This document shows positions 1-12,958 of a stretch of DNA of 64,000 nucleotides, in pieces. The position numbers were made by a program, and so were the translations under genes. The first letter of the stretch is position 1. Each line of letters starts with the position of its first letter. Under the pieces are notes generated by a model. It was given only the letters and a program-made list of their open reading frames with translations. It was not told the origin of the DNA and ran no database searches. This stretch comes from Acestrorhynchus altus (lineage: Eukaryota; Chordata; Actinopteri; Characiformes; Acestrorhynchidae): NCBI GenBank assembly GCA_034509495.1, contig CM067524.1, positions 2,178,456 to 2,242,455 of the forward strand. The letters run 5' to 3'.

Positions 1-205
1 CTCTGCAATGATGGCTCTCCATCCAATACTTCTGGGTTGAGCGTCCAACATCCCAGATTATAAATGAATGCAATCAAATCCTTACAGCAATGCTCCAGAA
101 TCTAGGAGAAAGCCTTCCCTGGAGAGTAGAGACAGTTACTCCAACAAAAGCAGGAGAAACTCGTTTTAATAAAGCCGGTGTCCCAATACTTTTGTCCATG
201 GATTA
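1..205. repeat. DNA-transposon/MITE-like end fragment
   Basis: The segment matches, with divergence, a second stretch at about 57720-57905: shared words include aatgcaatcaaatcc, agcaatgct and agaaagccttccctgga. Both end in a motif reading caatacttttgtccat. The reverse of this motif opens other copies near 9109, 18098 and 60728, so this is a dispersed family with inverted ends. The window edge cuts the element. No coding capacity is seen. Confidence 0.6.
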
Positions 206-330
206 TTATAGACTGTGAGTTCATTATACTACTATGTCTCGAATGTCCTACAAAAGCCACAGACGTTCTGTGCAAACTTTGGTTTAAATGTTTGTTTTAT
301 TTTTTCCTAATGTGTGTCACTGTGTCACTA

Positions 331-377
<47 letters not shown>
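331..377. repeat. (TG)n microsatellite
   Basis: Uninterrupted TG dinucleotide run. Open frames through it encode only Cys-Val repeats and are not genes. Confidence 0.95.
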
Positions 378-380
<3 letters not shown>

Positions 381-1943
381 CAGTATTGCATAAAGTTAAC
401 CATTAAAAATAAATTTGTAAAAGTCTGTGGTGACAGATTTCCCCTGCCTGTCCCCTCTCTGCCAAGTCTAAGTGTGGAAAATGTGGGCTCATCTGCAGTT
501 TGGCTCTCTGAAAACAGAGCGTCTGCTGTGCACAGGGTGACTCACTGGTCCTGGGGGTCTACCAGGTGCCAACCCAGTGCCCAAACAGCAGCCTTTTTAC
601 CAGCACCCGCCCATTATGTAATGACAGCACCTCAAGTACGCGCTTGTGTCGGCAGTGACATCGTTTGTGCCGTTCTTAGTTTGAAGGAGACCAGCTGCTG
701 CCTTTCCAGCATGACATGAAAAATATCCTGCAGAAGATTTAAGAGGAAAAACACGTTTGTGGCAGGTAGCTGTTCGTTTGGAAAGGCTCCCGGCTGAAAA
801 CGAAGCTCTTCATAAAAGCTTCCGTCCAACTGTGGACAAGCAAGACCACCGGACGCTCACACTAAACTCTGCAACACCCGATCTTTCTCTTAAATAATGA
901 AATAATTACATTTAATTTTATTATTTCATTTTTGCAACAGGTAACCAGTGAGCCACCACATCATATGGACGACTGGTGTTCGAGTCCCAGTGTGGACCAC
1001 TATGCTGGGCTACCCCAACAAGAGTCGTTGGTCAAAACTCCTAACACTACTGTGGTCCACCTCTGTAATATGAATGACCTTATACGTCCCTCTGGACAAG
1101 AGCATCATAGACGTAAATACGTTATAAGGACAAAAGTATGGGCCGCTCGCTTGTTCATTGTTTCTACCAAGTGAATTAAAAGAGATCTTGTTTTTCTTGG
1201 ACTAACCGTCTCTACTGTCCAGGGGTAGCTTTCTAATAGATTTTGAAAGCTTGCAGTGAGCATTTGATTGTATTAAATTACAATTTAGGACATTAGGACG
1301 TCGCCCCACTTTGTCCCAAAACTATTGGATGGAGCAGCACACTTCCACAGCTCCTCAGCTCAATGCTTTGGGGGTTTGTACCCCTCTAGCCCATTCAGGG
1401 ACAAGACAAGCTGTGTGCATTTGCACGTTTGTGTCAGCAACAGGTGAGACTTAAAGAAGACAAATGCATTTGAAAGGGTGTCTACAAACATTTGGACGTA
1501 CCGTGTAATATGTTGATCCAAAAACGATTGGTCGGAGGGTCGATAAACCTCCGAATCGAAGGGTTCAGGCTTTAGAATCACTGAATTGCTAAGACAACAT
1601 TTCCAGAAAGCATCCCAGTATCTCTGATTACTGGTTATTGTGTGTTCCTCCACTGAGAGCTGAGACGAATTTATCTTTGCTCGTCCATTTTTGCTGACTC
1701 AGGCATCTGGGTAGCTCTTGGACTGGGTTGATTCAGATGCAGATGTGATGAGATCATGTTCAGGTCATCCATCACCAGACACTGATGGACGCCACAGGAA
1801 TGTGACTTGGCTGATCGAATGTAACGTTGTTGGCTGGGAAAGGATGAAGCACTAGATCCATTAATGATAGAGAACATCATATAAAAAAGTAAGAGATTAG
1901 ATCTGCAGGTATGGATAGTGGAGTTATAGGCAAATTGGAAAGC
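378..1943. other. Intergenic stretch without a supported gene
   Basis: No exon with family similarity was found on either strand. The part at about 1330-1500 resembles 60900-61115 (shared cagctcaatgct and tgtgtgcatttgcac, ending in acaaacatttgga), and 1125-1140 carries the ggacaaaagtat motif of the same dispersed element family. The rest appears to be unique non-coding DNA. Confidence 0.5.
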
Positions 1944-2480
1944 TTATGGGCTGGTCAAAGTCTGGGTGGTCAGCGTCCTGACTTCACATGTGCAGGAAGA
2001 GAGTTGAGCGTCCTGACAACCTGGTGGACAGAGCTGTCCCTTACTCTGCTGGTTCTGCCTTGAAGTCTCCAGTCTCCTCCCTGATGGCAGCCGGCTGAAG
2101 GAGCTGTGGAGTTGGTAGGTAGAATCACCGGCCATGTGGAGGGCTTTCTGAGTGAGGAGGTTGGTGTGAATGTCCTGGAGGGAGAGGAGAGTGGTGCCAG
2201 CGATCTTCTCAGCTGGACGACACCAACACTCTGGACACTGTACCACACAGTGATACAGCGGGTCAGGATGCTCTGAAGAAGGTGCACCACTGTAGCACTG
2301 CACCACTGTAGAAGGTGCTCATTATAGGGGTTGGGGGTCAAGCTCTTCTCAGTTTATGGAGGTACAGAGGAGTTGGTGGGCTTCTCTGGCCAGTGATGCG
2401 GAGTTGTTGCTCCAGGACAGGCCGTCTGAGAAGTGCACTCCCAAAAACGTGGTGCTGCTCACCCTCAAAAAGGAAATGTC
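1944..2480 (-). pseudogene. LINE retrotransposon remnant (reverse transcriptase C-terminal end)
   Basis: Read on the minus strand, two overlapping frames give pieces typical of the end of fish L2/CR1/Rex-like LINE ORF2: SILTRCITVWYS, then LSLQDIHTN and KALHMAGDS, then LPSGRRLET. The pieces switch frame, so the copy is broken by small indels. No intact ORF remains. The family assignment is from recognised motifs only. Confidence 0.6.
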
Positions 2481-2805
2481 ACAATATCTTCATTTACAAA
2501 AACACTGTTTGTCCAAGAAACCCTGCCAAGCAGCCTTTTGAAGAACTAGTTCTAGATGCACTAGAAATATTGACCTACAAACTCAAAAAAAATGTGTTGT
2601 TTCAATTCAAAATGAAAATAGACAAACAGCAGCCTTCGCCATCTGACACCAACTGGAACCAGCCAGTATTACTTTGGCCATGAGCTGGCATCAGTGGACA
2701 GGAAGGGTAACCCTTAGATAGAGTTACCTACATTTGCTGCATCCTTTTCTTATTTCTGCATTTAGGAGTTTGAGTGTAAGTGGTGTTTTCACCAGTACAC
2801 CAACT

Positions 2806-3030
2806 ATGGCAGACCAGGAGACTCCAGTGCATACAGAGACACCCTCAACACCTGCAGAACCTGCAGAACCTGCAGCACCTGCAACACCTGCTGTACGCCC
2901 CAGACAAGTGTCCCACCGCGGCCGCAGTGTGGCTCCTGCGGCCAGCTCCAACAAGGTCGATGAGGAGATCCCAGAGTTTGAGCCCTTCATGCTCCTACCT
3001 AGAGGCCCTCCACCTCTTAATGGTGAGATA

Positions 3031-3063
<33 letters not shown>

Positions 3064-3971
3064 TGTGTGTTTCCCATGAATAATGTCCACTTCTTGTGTC
3101 GCCATATGTAGAGTACCTGGATATCTGGGATGTTGACATGCTCAAGCAGCCCCATGAGTTGAACAAGCAGAGACACCACACCAACCTGTACGCCAATGAC
3201 CAACTGATCGTACGCCGAGCCCAGCAGTTCCAGATCAAGATCACCTTTAACCGTCCCTACAAGCCTAATGAGGACAAGTTCGCTGTGGAGTTTGTTATCG
3301 GTGCGTATTGATATACAACATCATTTTTACACACGGTGCTTTAAAATACAGCGTCGTGCTGAGAGTTCTTCGTGGGCCAAATAATATCTGTCAGTGGTGG
3401 TCCTTTGGTGGTCCTGACCCTAACCCGTGTCCTAATGAAATGAGTAGAGGAGGCTGATGAACTGAGAAGAAACAGACATATGTGCATCCAGTAACAGTGA
3501 ATCTCCAGCTTGCCTGTATGGTAGGTCCTTCTTCTGATAAAACAGCCAACGACATTAGATGGACATCAGCCACCAACTCAGTGTAGATCTGGAGCGATTC
3601 ATAAAAAATAACTCCAGCTTGAGCTTTGCAGGGGTCAGTCAGACCTTTCGGTGCACACAAGATGCTGATCTGTGTGCTTAATTCCTGAAATCCTGAGTGC
3701 TAAGTACTACGTTCCTTCTCGATCTTCCTCTTTTGACTCAACAAACACATTGAGAAACAATTCCTGTAACACAACAATAAATCTTGTTGTCTTGTGTCAT
3801 AGATATAGAGGGTGAGGAGGAGTGAACATTACTCCATAGTGACTTTCCCTTCTTGCTTGCAAGCTTCCTCATCCACCGAGTGTTTCCTCTTTAGCTTCCT
3901 CTTTCCATTTCAATGGATGTTAGAACTGTAATATTGCAGATAGCAACTTCTGAAGTACTGTGTTCCTTAAC

Positions 3972-4062
<91 letters not shown>

Positions 4063-7000
4063 CTCCTGTTCTTAATGGAACATCGTTGTGTGTCCACTAG
4101 GTGCCAGCCCCCAGTACAGTAAAGGGACCTACATCCCCGTCTTCCCCACTGAGGAGAGGCAGAGCACATGGCGTGGTCAAGTGATTGAAAGCTCTGACAA
4201 TGTTGTCACCATGGGCATCACAACTGCCCCCGATTGCATCGTGGGGAAGTACGGGGTGTACATTGCTGTGGTCACTCCGTACGGCATTCGCAGGACAAAG
4301 AGGGACCCCGGCTTGGACATGTACATAATCTTCAACCCCTGGTCACCAGGTGTGGCACCTCCACAACATGAACTTCAGTAGTATAAGTGCAGATGCTCCT
4401 GTGTCATACACAGAGCAGTGTTACATCACACTGCACGGTGCTTTGAGGAACAGAGCTGAAAGAGTTCTGCACGGAGAAGTGGGAAAGACGTTCTCCCAGG
4501 TGGACAGAGACCGATAGATAGGAACACACAAACTTGTTTATTGCAAATGTAATTTGAAAAACACACACCACCCAAAGAACACTTCTGTGGATTGTTCTTT
4601 AAAGAACTATTTCCATTTAAAGGAGTGAAGTATCTTCTGTGTTTGAAGAACATCCATATAATATCCATATACGATTGATTTTCAATGGGCAGCCGTGGCC
4701 TGGTGGTTGGGGAACCAGCCTTGTGACTAGAAGGTTGCTGGTTTGATTCCCTGAACTGGCAGGGCAAGACTGAACTGCCCCTGAGCAACACTTAACACCT
4801 CAGCTGATCCCCAGGCACCATGGAAAGGGCTGCCCACCGTTCCAGGCATGTTTGCTCACTGCCCCTTAGAGTGTATGTGTGTTTCACTATGTGGTGCATT
4901 TTTTAATTCTATTTTTTTTGCACTCTGCGTATCTGAAAATGCTCGGGTTGTGTTGGAATTGAGCTGACATGCCAGCGTGGTGGTACATTCATTGTCATTT
5001 CTAGCCTGATGGGTTTTGATTATCTTGCATACAAATCAGACATCTTCAACTCCAAACCGTGAATCCAGTTTTTGGTCCAAGAGTTCATATTCACTGGACA
5101 TTAATTGACTCATCGAGGTCACTGATTGGTCACTTTGTGTGATACCTACCAGGAATTACAAAACCCTGAATGAAATGAATGAATAATCAGCAGCTGGAGA
5201 GCTGGACACCAGCTTCAGCTGATCCAGTTAACGGAGATCTTTGACCATCTTCTCCCGCCTCTGTGGATTCTGTTTGTAGGTGACAGTGTGTTCATTGACG
5301 ATGAGGAGCAGAGGGAGGAATGTGTACTGAACGAGTTGGGCATCATCTATCATGGTGCATATGATGACATATCTGAACGTGCCTGGAACTACGGACAGGT
5401 ATGGAAATCATGACACAGTGTTGGGACATTTTCTTTCCGTACGAACATACAGATATCAGACATCATGGGACTTTGGTTTTGTGCTTTGCATTTGATAGAA
5501 CACGTGCACTGATTTTCTAACATTTAGTGAACAGTTTTGGCTCAAGGCAGGTCAATTACTGGTAAAGAATCCACCTCTACGCTCTTTAAAAAGGGGTTCT
5601 TCAGGGATTCTTCACTAATGCAATGGTTTTACATTGAACTCAAGAAAAAAAGGCAAAGAGTGAAACCATTTGTGTTCAAAGACTATCCTTCAATTTGAGC
5701 TCTGCACAGCTTTTAATCATTTCTAAAACATTAGAAACACATGTCGAGTGTTGCTGAGTCACGACTAACGCATTTTTATTTGACTGCTAACAGCTGTGGA
5801 TTTGCTATTTCCATCTTTCTCTGTCTTTCAGTTTGAGTTTGGCGTTCTGGATGCTTGTTTGTTCATGTTGGATAAGGCTGATATGCCCCTCACTAACCGT
5901 GGCGACCCTATCAAGATCAGCAGGAAGGCCTCTGCTATGGTGAGATATCACGACTATCAACATCAAACGTCTCCAGAGCCTCGGGGAGCTGCTGAAACAG
6001 AAGAAGCTCAGTGCAGGGAAAGTAAAGTAGAGTAGTTTCAGTTTATTTTTAGATGATGTGAAACGAACATAAGCCCTCTCAACTCTGAACACACTTCACG
6101 TGTAAAATAAATAAATAATAAACAAATAATAAAATCATAATAATTTATTATTGTTTTCACATATTAATGTTATTTAATATATTTTTATATATAATATAGA
6201 AACTGTTCTGTTATGAGTTTATGATTATTTCAGTAACACTGTACTTAATTGATGCTTTAGTAATTATAAACTATGCATTCGGTAATAAAGTGTACGATGG
6301 TCCGTGATTGGTTAGTTAAATACTATACTTGTGTCAAGATTGCGGTTCATTGTATGGAGGAGAAATTAGTGGAGAAGCTGATATGTTCATTAAATAAACA
6401 AATGTGTACTAAAACATGTAGTTACTACAGTAACGGAAGGCTGATAACGTGTTGAACAGAGTGAAGATCATCTCTTTCAGAGCATTTAACCCATTAAAAG
6501 ATTATAATTAGGTAACAAGGTCTCCTGATATTTGCATTTGGCAGCATCTGAGCCTGAGGTACCTCTGGATTCGAGCCTCTGTGAACTAGATCAGGGTATT
6601 TTCAGAGTTATTAATGTTTAATTATGTTATTAACTTTTAATAGGATATAGAAACAGCACATGTATCGGCATTAATGACATTTTGTAAAATGTGAGGGTAA
6701 GTTAGTTTCCTGTGTAGCACATACTTCACTTCAGAACACATATTTTGAAGTCAAGTATGTGTTGCGTTACGCAGAACCAACTCCCATGTTCTCAAAAAGG
6801 CAAACCCTTAAAAGTCCATTCAATTCTAAAACCACATGCATCCAAACGAGCCTATATTGGGTCCATGGCCTTGAGTCTAGGCTGTGCTTGGACTCTGAAA
6901 CACTTCCTCCTCTGTAATGGGAACAGCCTTGTAAGTGGCTGTGGATCAGAGCTTCAGCTAAATGCCACAAATGTAAATGTGAAACCAATGAAAAGGTTAA

Positions 7001-7633
7001 GAACCTGATCGGCTTGACAGATATAAACGAGGTCCCTCCACCTCCACTCCGCTGCATGGTTCCACATCACTGTTGATAACTGATAATGTTTGTGATCTGA
7101 CCCCTCTCACAGGTGAACTCGCGTGACGATGATGGTGTGTTGGTGGGGAACTGGAGTGGTGATTATTTGTATGGGGTGCCCCCCACCTCCTGGACCGGCA
7201 GCGTGGAGATCCTCCTGAACTACTCCAGCACTGGAGGAATGTCTGTCTGTTATGCACAGTGTTGGGTCTATGCAGCCGTCTTCAACACCTGTGAGACACC
7301 CAAAAACATGCCTTTACCACCCTCTACTGACCGAATGCAGTTCTCACTTTTCTCACTTATGGTGGATAATCATTGAATGACCGACTAAGAGCTTTTTCCA
7401 GCAGGATTCACTGGTTCGGTGCACTTTTGTACGGAGATTTCAATGTGACTCTCTGTGTCTTCTTCTTCTTCTGTCTTAGTTTTGCGCTGCCTGGGCATCC
7501 CGAGCAGAGTTGTGACCAACTTTTTCTCCGCCCACGACAATGATGGCAACCTGAAGATGGACATCATATTGGATGACAATGGCAGAGTGGACAGGAGCCG
7601 CACCAGGGACTCCATCTGGTCAGTCTGAGAGCC

Positions 7634-7681
<48 letters not shown>

Positions 7682-8457
7682 AGTATATATATATATATAT
7701 GTATATATATGGTTAAAAAGCTCATTGTTGATCACAATTTCATTCAAAAATGGCATAAAGTGACATTTCAAGCCCCCTTTTTTTTACTGTCTGGATCATC
7801 TCATGAAATCCAGGATCTCAAAAAATGAGACCATTTTCCTTGACATTTGAATAGATTACTGTTCACAGTATCACTTTCATTCCATGAATAAAAAATATGA
7901 ACCTTTTTCACATATTACACATACAAACAACACACCACTGTGATTATTCTGACCCTATAGGCCGAGTCAGTGTGTTTATATTGTAAACAGTGTGTTTTAA
8001 TATGTCTGATAAAAATAGCACCTCAAACGGGTTCTATAGAATCGTGATTTGGGGATTATTTGACAGACTTATGATAAAACGCCAAATCAAACCAGTGTCT
8101 AAATATTAATGACTGTAAAGAAACTGAGTGAAATAGATGTGCAAACCCATCACGATCGTATTTGAGTAAGTGTAACTATAAATACGCTGTAGTGACACAG
8201 GTCTGCTAACTGGACCGGCCCACCAGGTTTGAAACTGATCACCCACCTTGGTGTCAAACCCCTTTGTGAAGGCAGGACAAGCAACCCCCATCTTAAAGAA
8301 CGTCCTTCTGAAGTAAGGTTTGTTTTGACTTCACATGATGCCCTGCAGGAATTACCACTGCTGGACTGAGTGTTACATGTCAAGGCCTGACCTGCCTGAG
8401 GGCTTTGGAGGCTGGCAGGTTGTGGACGCCACTCCCCAGGAGACGAGTGATGGTTAG

Positions 8458-8524
<67 letters not shown>

Positions 8525-10812
8525 TTAAAAATCATGGCCATAACTGTAATTGGTAATGAGGTCACTTTATGGCAGGTATGTACAGATGTGGACCTGCATC
8601 TGTGGCAGCGATCAAACACGGCCAGGTCTGCTACCCGTTCGATGCCCCGTTTGTGTTCGCTGAGGTACGTTTTCTGGTCTTAACAGTCTTCCTACTTAAT
8701 CACTGCTCATTAAAGAGGCCACTGGTTCTCAGCTATGACTGGTCCAAAGCTAGGCATTGTGGACTGGTCCACCGTCCATTCTCATTTATAACGTTCTCCA
8801 GGGAACCACGCGGTTTTATAAGAAGCATTGTAAACCGTATTATGAATTATGCACAGAGCCATAGCCATAAATAACACACTCTGAATGCAGCTTACTAATG
8901 TATGTGCTCTTGGCAGGTGAACAGTGACGTGGTGTTCTACCGCAGAAGTAAGGAGGGAACACTGGAACCAGTGAAGGTGAACACCAGCCACGTGGGCCGC
9001 TTGGTGCTGACCAAAGCGGTGCTGCACGATGGACGACAAGACATCACTGACCAGTACAAGTTCCCTGAGGGTAGGGGAGCTACAACGCTAGTCTCTTCCG
9101 GGGAACGTACACTATATGGACAAAAGTATTGGGACACGTTTATTACTCATTGAATTCAGGAGTTTCGTTAGAGCACATTGCAAAAGGTGTATAATATCAA
9201 GTGCTTGGTCATGAAGTTGGCCTTTACAGACATTTGTGAAAGAATGGGTCGTTCTAAAGAGTTCACAGTGTGGTACTGTAATTCCACCGTTCTAGATATG
9301 CCATGATCAACTGTGAGTGGTATTATTAAAATGTGGAGGCGTGGGATCTACCTACCTACCTTCTCATTACAAACCTACTGCCAGAGCTGCAACGGGATAC
9401 CAACTCCATATTTAAGCCTAAAGATTTAGAATGAGATATCAGAGAAGCTCATCGTAGTATTTGTATATTAAATTTGTGCAGGAACCCCAGAGGAGCGTCG
9501 GGTGCTGGAGAAGGCTGAGGAGTTTGGCTGCCAGCGGGAGAAGGCCTCCATTCCTGACGCAGATGTGGATGTGGAGATTCCTGCACTGGAGGTGCAGCTG
9601 GGGGACGATTTTGAACTGGTGCTGGTGTTCACCAACCGCAGCAGCCAGAAGCGCGTAGTCGAGACCTACATCAGTGGAACTGTGGTCTATTACACAGGTG
9701 TGCCCAGCGCTGAGGTTGTGTTCCAGACACCCACGGTGAAACTGGACCCAGAACAAAGTAAGAACGGGGGAGCGCATTGGCTCGATGACCCATAATATTT
9801 ATATTTTAGTGCCGTCAAAGTCATAAACGTACTGAATTGAATATGAATTAAAGGGTAATTCCACTGATTTTTAAACATTTCTGCCTGTTTAAATATGAAA
9901 TTTGTGAAGCTCCACTGATTTGAAGAACGGAGAGCAGCTTCTGTATCATGGTCTACTGGCTACTGCTCTATGGAACTCTAGGGCAGGACAACGTTCATGA
10001 GAAAGGAATCCGAGAACTAACACTACCATGTCAATCCACATGCTTCTTTCACTTTCAGCTTGTCCAGAAATGCATGTGTAAAGTGTGTCCTTCAGGGGCA
10101 GCTCAAAGCACAACTGTAGGGGCATTTTTGTGTAATCAGATATTCATTTATACAGCAAAGTCAGTCTGAATGTCTTAAATAACGCGCAAATGTATAAACG
10201 CACAAACCTTAAGATCAGTTTTTACCAATAGATCCCTTTAAAGCCACGTGAACAAATGTTTGCTCTTTAAACATTTCTGAAGATTCTCTGTTTCCTCTTA
10301 ACATTCATATTTTCTCACAACCATGGCTGTACGATCCTTTAACAAGCATTTCTCAACTGTTCCCCATTCAGCTGCATGTCTATTAACTTTGCTCTGCTGC
10401 CCTCTGCTGCTGACAGCTAAGAAGGAGAAAGTGCTGGTGCGCAGCAAGGACTATCAGAAGAAGCTGGTGGGACAGGGAAACCTGCACTTCATCACTACAG
10501 GGAAGGTGAAAGAGACGGGGCAGATCATTACCGCCATGAGGCTCATCGTCGTGCACAATCCCAGGCTCACCGTCCAGGTCCGACACTCACAGCTGAATAT
10601 TTTCATGGATTCGTTCATTATTATTTACATATTCGTCAAACTCTGGCCTCAACATACATTTTGTGTCACCGGTGCTCTGAAACACTCACAGTGTAGGAAA
10701 GTAAACCCCTGAACATATCCATAGTAGACTCTGTATGCATTAGTGGATCATAATGGATCACTGTTCAGTCATGAATGCAACAGTGCCTTTAAACATGGTT
10801 CAGACAGTCAAA

Positions 10813-10859
<47 letters not shown>

Positions 10860-11561
10860 AAAATGACAGACTGATTTATTTATTTATTCATTTTAAGCAT
10901 GGCTGAAACTCGAGACTGTGTCCAGTAACTGCACTTTTTTTTTTTTTTGCATGCCCTTATAAGGTCATTCGTAAGACACAAACACAGTTCCTCTTTCTCG
11001 TTACGAGTGCAAACAGATGTGACTAGCACTGTAACACACCCTGTGCACACTGCCGTGCAAATGAGTCTTCGGCCCCAGTTTACGAACCTGACCCTGTCTC
11101 GCTCTCTCCATGTCTCTTGCCTGCGACAGGTGGCTGGGTCTCCAAAAGTGAACGAGGAGATGTATGTCACGGTGGATTTCACCAATCCCTTCAAGACCAG
11201 TCTGGAAAACGTCTACGTTCGTCTGGAAGGGCCTGGAATCATGCCAATACATACCAAGCAGTACAGGTGAACAAAGTTTAGCCGACATTTCAAATGAGCA
11301 CCTTCATCCCGATGTCTCTGCTGTGGGACGTCACTGTTCCTCTCTCACATCTGCACTAGCTTGACTAAGCTGATGTCGTGCGTATTAATGCATTCGTCTC
11401 CAACGCTTGTGCTTCACAGCATCATCGCCCCAAACACTTCTGTGACATGGACGGAGCATTTCAGTCCTCGGAGAGCAGGCAGCACCAAGCTGATGGCCAG
11501 TCTGGACTGTGCTGCCCTCAGACAGGTGTATGGGGAGATCGAGGTCACCATCCAGCCATAA
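2806..11561 (+). CDS. F13A1: Coagulation factor XIII A chain (protein-glutamine gamma-glutamyltransferase)
   Basis: Calcium-dependent transglutaminase that cross-links fibrin Gln and Lys side chains after thrombin activation. Fourteen coding exons: 2806-3022, 3112-3300, 4101-4349, 5280-5398, 5832-5939, 7113-7290, 7480-7618, 8349-8452, 8576-8664, 8917-9070, 9482-9757, 10417-10577, 11130-11266, 11420-11561. They join in frame to 753 residues (human 732). An acceptor at 2765 precedes the start exon, so a non-coding first exon lies upstream. The N-terminus is Pro/Ala/Glu-rich and carries the thrombin site as PRG (Arg66-Gly67). Catalytic Cys344 (QCW), His403 (NYHCW) and Asp426 have exactly the 59- and 23-residue spacing of the human triad. 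An N-terminal beta-sandwich, the core and two beta-barrels all appear present. Expected product is plasma or intracellular, without a signal peptide. The gene looks complete and functional. Confidence 0.97.
3033..3067. repeat. (TG)n microsatellite in F13A1 intron
   Basis: TG run lying just after the donor of the first coding exon. Confidence 0.9.
3970..4061. repeat. (CTAT)n microsatellite in F13A1 intron
   Basis: About 22 tandem copies of the tetranucleotide ctat, ending 40 bases before the next exon. Confidence 0.95.
4687..4910 (+). mobile_element. tRNA-derived SINE copy 1
   Basis: Starts with ggcagccgtggcctggtgg and contains a pol III box-B-like ggtttgattccc, followed by a conserved body (aactggcagggcaagactga). 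Related copies occur at 23313-23545 (+), 17000-17247 (-) and 58435-58600 (-). It lies in an F13A1 intron. Confidence 0.7.
7637..7704. repeat. (TG)n/(TA)n microsatellite in F13A1 intron
   Basis: TG run followed by a TA run directly after the exon that ends at 7618. Confidence 0.9.
8459..8522. repeat. (AC)n microsatellite in F13A1 intron
   Basis: AC run beginning only seven bases after the donor of the exon carrying His403 and Asp426. Confidence 0.95.
9108..9440 (+). mobile_element. Tc1-like transposon 5' fragment
   Basis: Opens with the actatatggacaaaagtattgggaca terminal motif shared with copies at 18098 and 60728. Inside, short broken reading frames resemble the helix-turn-helix part of a Tc1-like transposase (pieces such as gaatgggtcgttctaaagag and TVSGIIKMW). 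It is truncated and non-coding, and sits in an F13A1 intron. Confidence 0.45.
10806..10862. repeat. (AAAT)n microsatellite
   Basis: About thirteen tandem copies of aaat in an F13A1 intron. Confidence 0.95.
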
Positions 11562-11813
11562 AGTCCAGAAGAGGACGAGGAGGAGTGCCCTCGCAGCTTT
11601 AGACCAATAAGAAGAAGAGCATGGCTAGAGAACTGTGTGCTGTATTACGAACACAGTCTATATTCTGTAACACGCCGTCTGCCTTTTCCATTATGAGTAT
11701 TAAAGCGTACTAACAGCGTAGATACACGAATGCATCTCGCACTTACACTCCAATGCATCGCATACTATCTGCACGAATAGCTGTTCAACGTGATCCAGGT
11801 AAACAGGGCTGGA

Positions 11814-11819
11814 AATAAA
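11814..11819 (+). terminator. F13A1: F13A1 polyadenylation signal candidate
   Basis: Canonical AATAAA about 250 bases after the F13A1 stop codon. It is the first such hexamer downstream, which gives a short 3' UTR. Confidence 0.6.
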
Positions 11820-11839
11820 AGCATTCAAGAAAAACACAT

Positions 11840-12338
11840 TCGCCTTCGTGTTCTGATCATTGACTGAAACTGGAGCCTCGTTCAAGATTAATCACACTGA
11901 TCTACAGGTTTCACTGCAGGCTCCTCCTCGTGTCACTGTCTAGAACGAGAAAACAAGAGACTAAATAAAGACTCAAAGGGACGTGTGATGAAATAAAAGT
12001 CATTTCTAATGTCAGCTTTATGGTGAACTGTATTAACACGAGCGCATGAAACCTATGAATAATGGAAACACAAAAAGCTGTGCTCCAGCACCTCTCGTTG
12101 TAAGACTTACACTGAAAAACATCTGAACGTTTCAGAAAATCCAAAAAATTAAAACAATCACGTGGTCAGATTCTACCAGATTATACAGAATTTTGCTTTC
12201 GTAAAGTCTAAACAAACCCATGTTTCTATCACAAATCTGAAATGACTGGTCCCAAATGGACGGGGCCCAGTTTCCCAAACTCACCTTAACACTAGTTTTC
12301 ACATTTTAAAACCTGCACCATGTTGGCCAGACTGAAAA
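11840..12338. other. Non-coding stretch 3' of F13A1
   Basis: No exon, repeat family or RNA gene was recognised here. Confidence 0.5.
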
Positions 12339-12958
12339 TACCGTATTTTCTGGACTATAGAGCGCACCTCAATACGAGCCGCACCCGCAAAGTTCAAAAG
12401 AGAAACTGGACAGTAACATATAAAAGTCGCTCTGGACTAAGACCCACTGATATCTACTGAACTGATAACGTGGTTTAACTGAACACAAACGAACTGATTA
12501 GTTTACGATTGATTTGATTGGTCCATTCATCGTCCTCCTGCTCAATGAAACCACTGAAGTCATCTTCTTCAGTGCCTCAGAAGAGCTCCATCCCGGTTCT
12601 TTCTCTGTGTCGATGTCATCGCGGGGTGAAGCTGGCTCTGAAGCTGTGGTGGCCTCTTCACACAGCAGTCCAGCCTTCCGGAACCCGCTGGTGACGGTAG
12701 ATTCCTTCACGCTGCTCCACACTGTTAGGATCCACTGACAGACATCAGCACATGATGCTCTGCGCATGCGGCCAGTTTTTGAAGGATTTATCAAAACTAA
12801 ATTCTCTTCTTGTGCGATTTCCAACTCTTACTTCCCACCTTTTTCACGTTCTGCAAAAGCGCCCCCTGGAGGGAGAAGGTAAAGCCACACCTCATTATAA
12901 GCCACGTGGTTTAAAGCGTGGAAAAAAAGTAGCGGCTTATAGTCCAGAAAATACGGTA
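12339..12958 (-). mobile_element. pogo/Tigger-like DNA transposon remnant
   Basis: Near-perfect 21-base inverted termini begin with taccgtattttctggactata (12339-12359) and are mirrored at 12938-12958. TA at both outer ends suggests a TA target. Between them lies a minus-strand fragment of transposase. The internal part is far shorter than a full element, so this is a deleted, non-autonomous copy. Confidence 0.7.
12503..12822 (-). pseudogene. pogo-like transposase C-terminal fragment
   Basis: The minus-strand frame contains RASCADVCQWILTVWSSVKE followed by a GFRKAGLL-type motif and an acidic tail. This order is typical of the end of DDE_1 (pogo/Tigger/jerky) transposases. The DDE catalytic core itself is absent. 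The fragment lies inside the inverted termini of the surrounding element. Confidence 0.6.
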
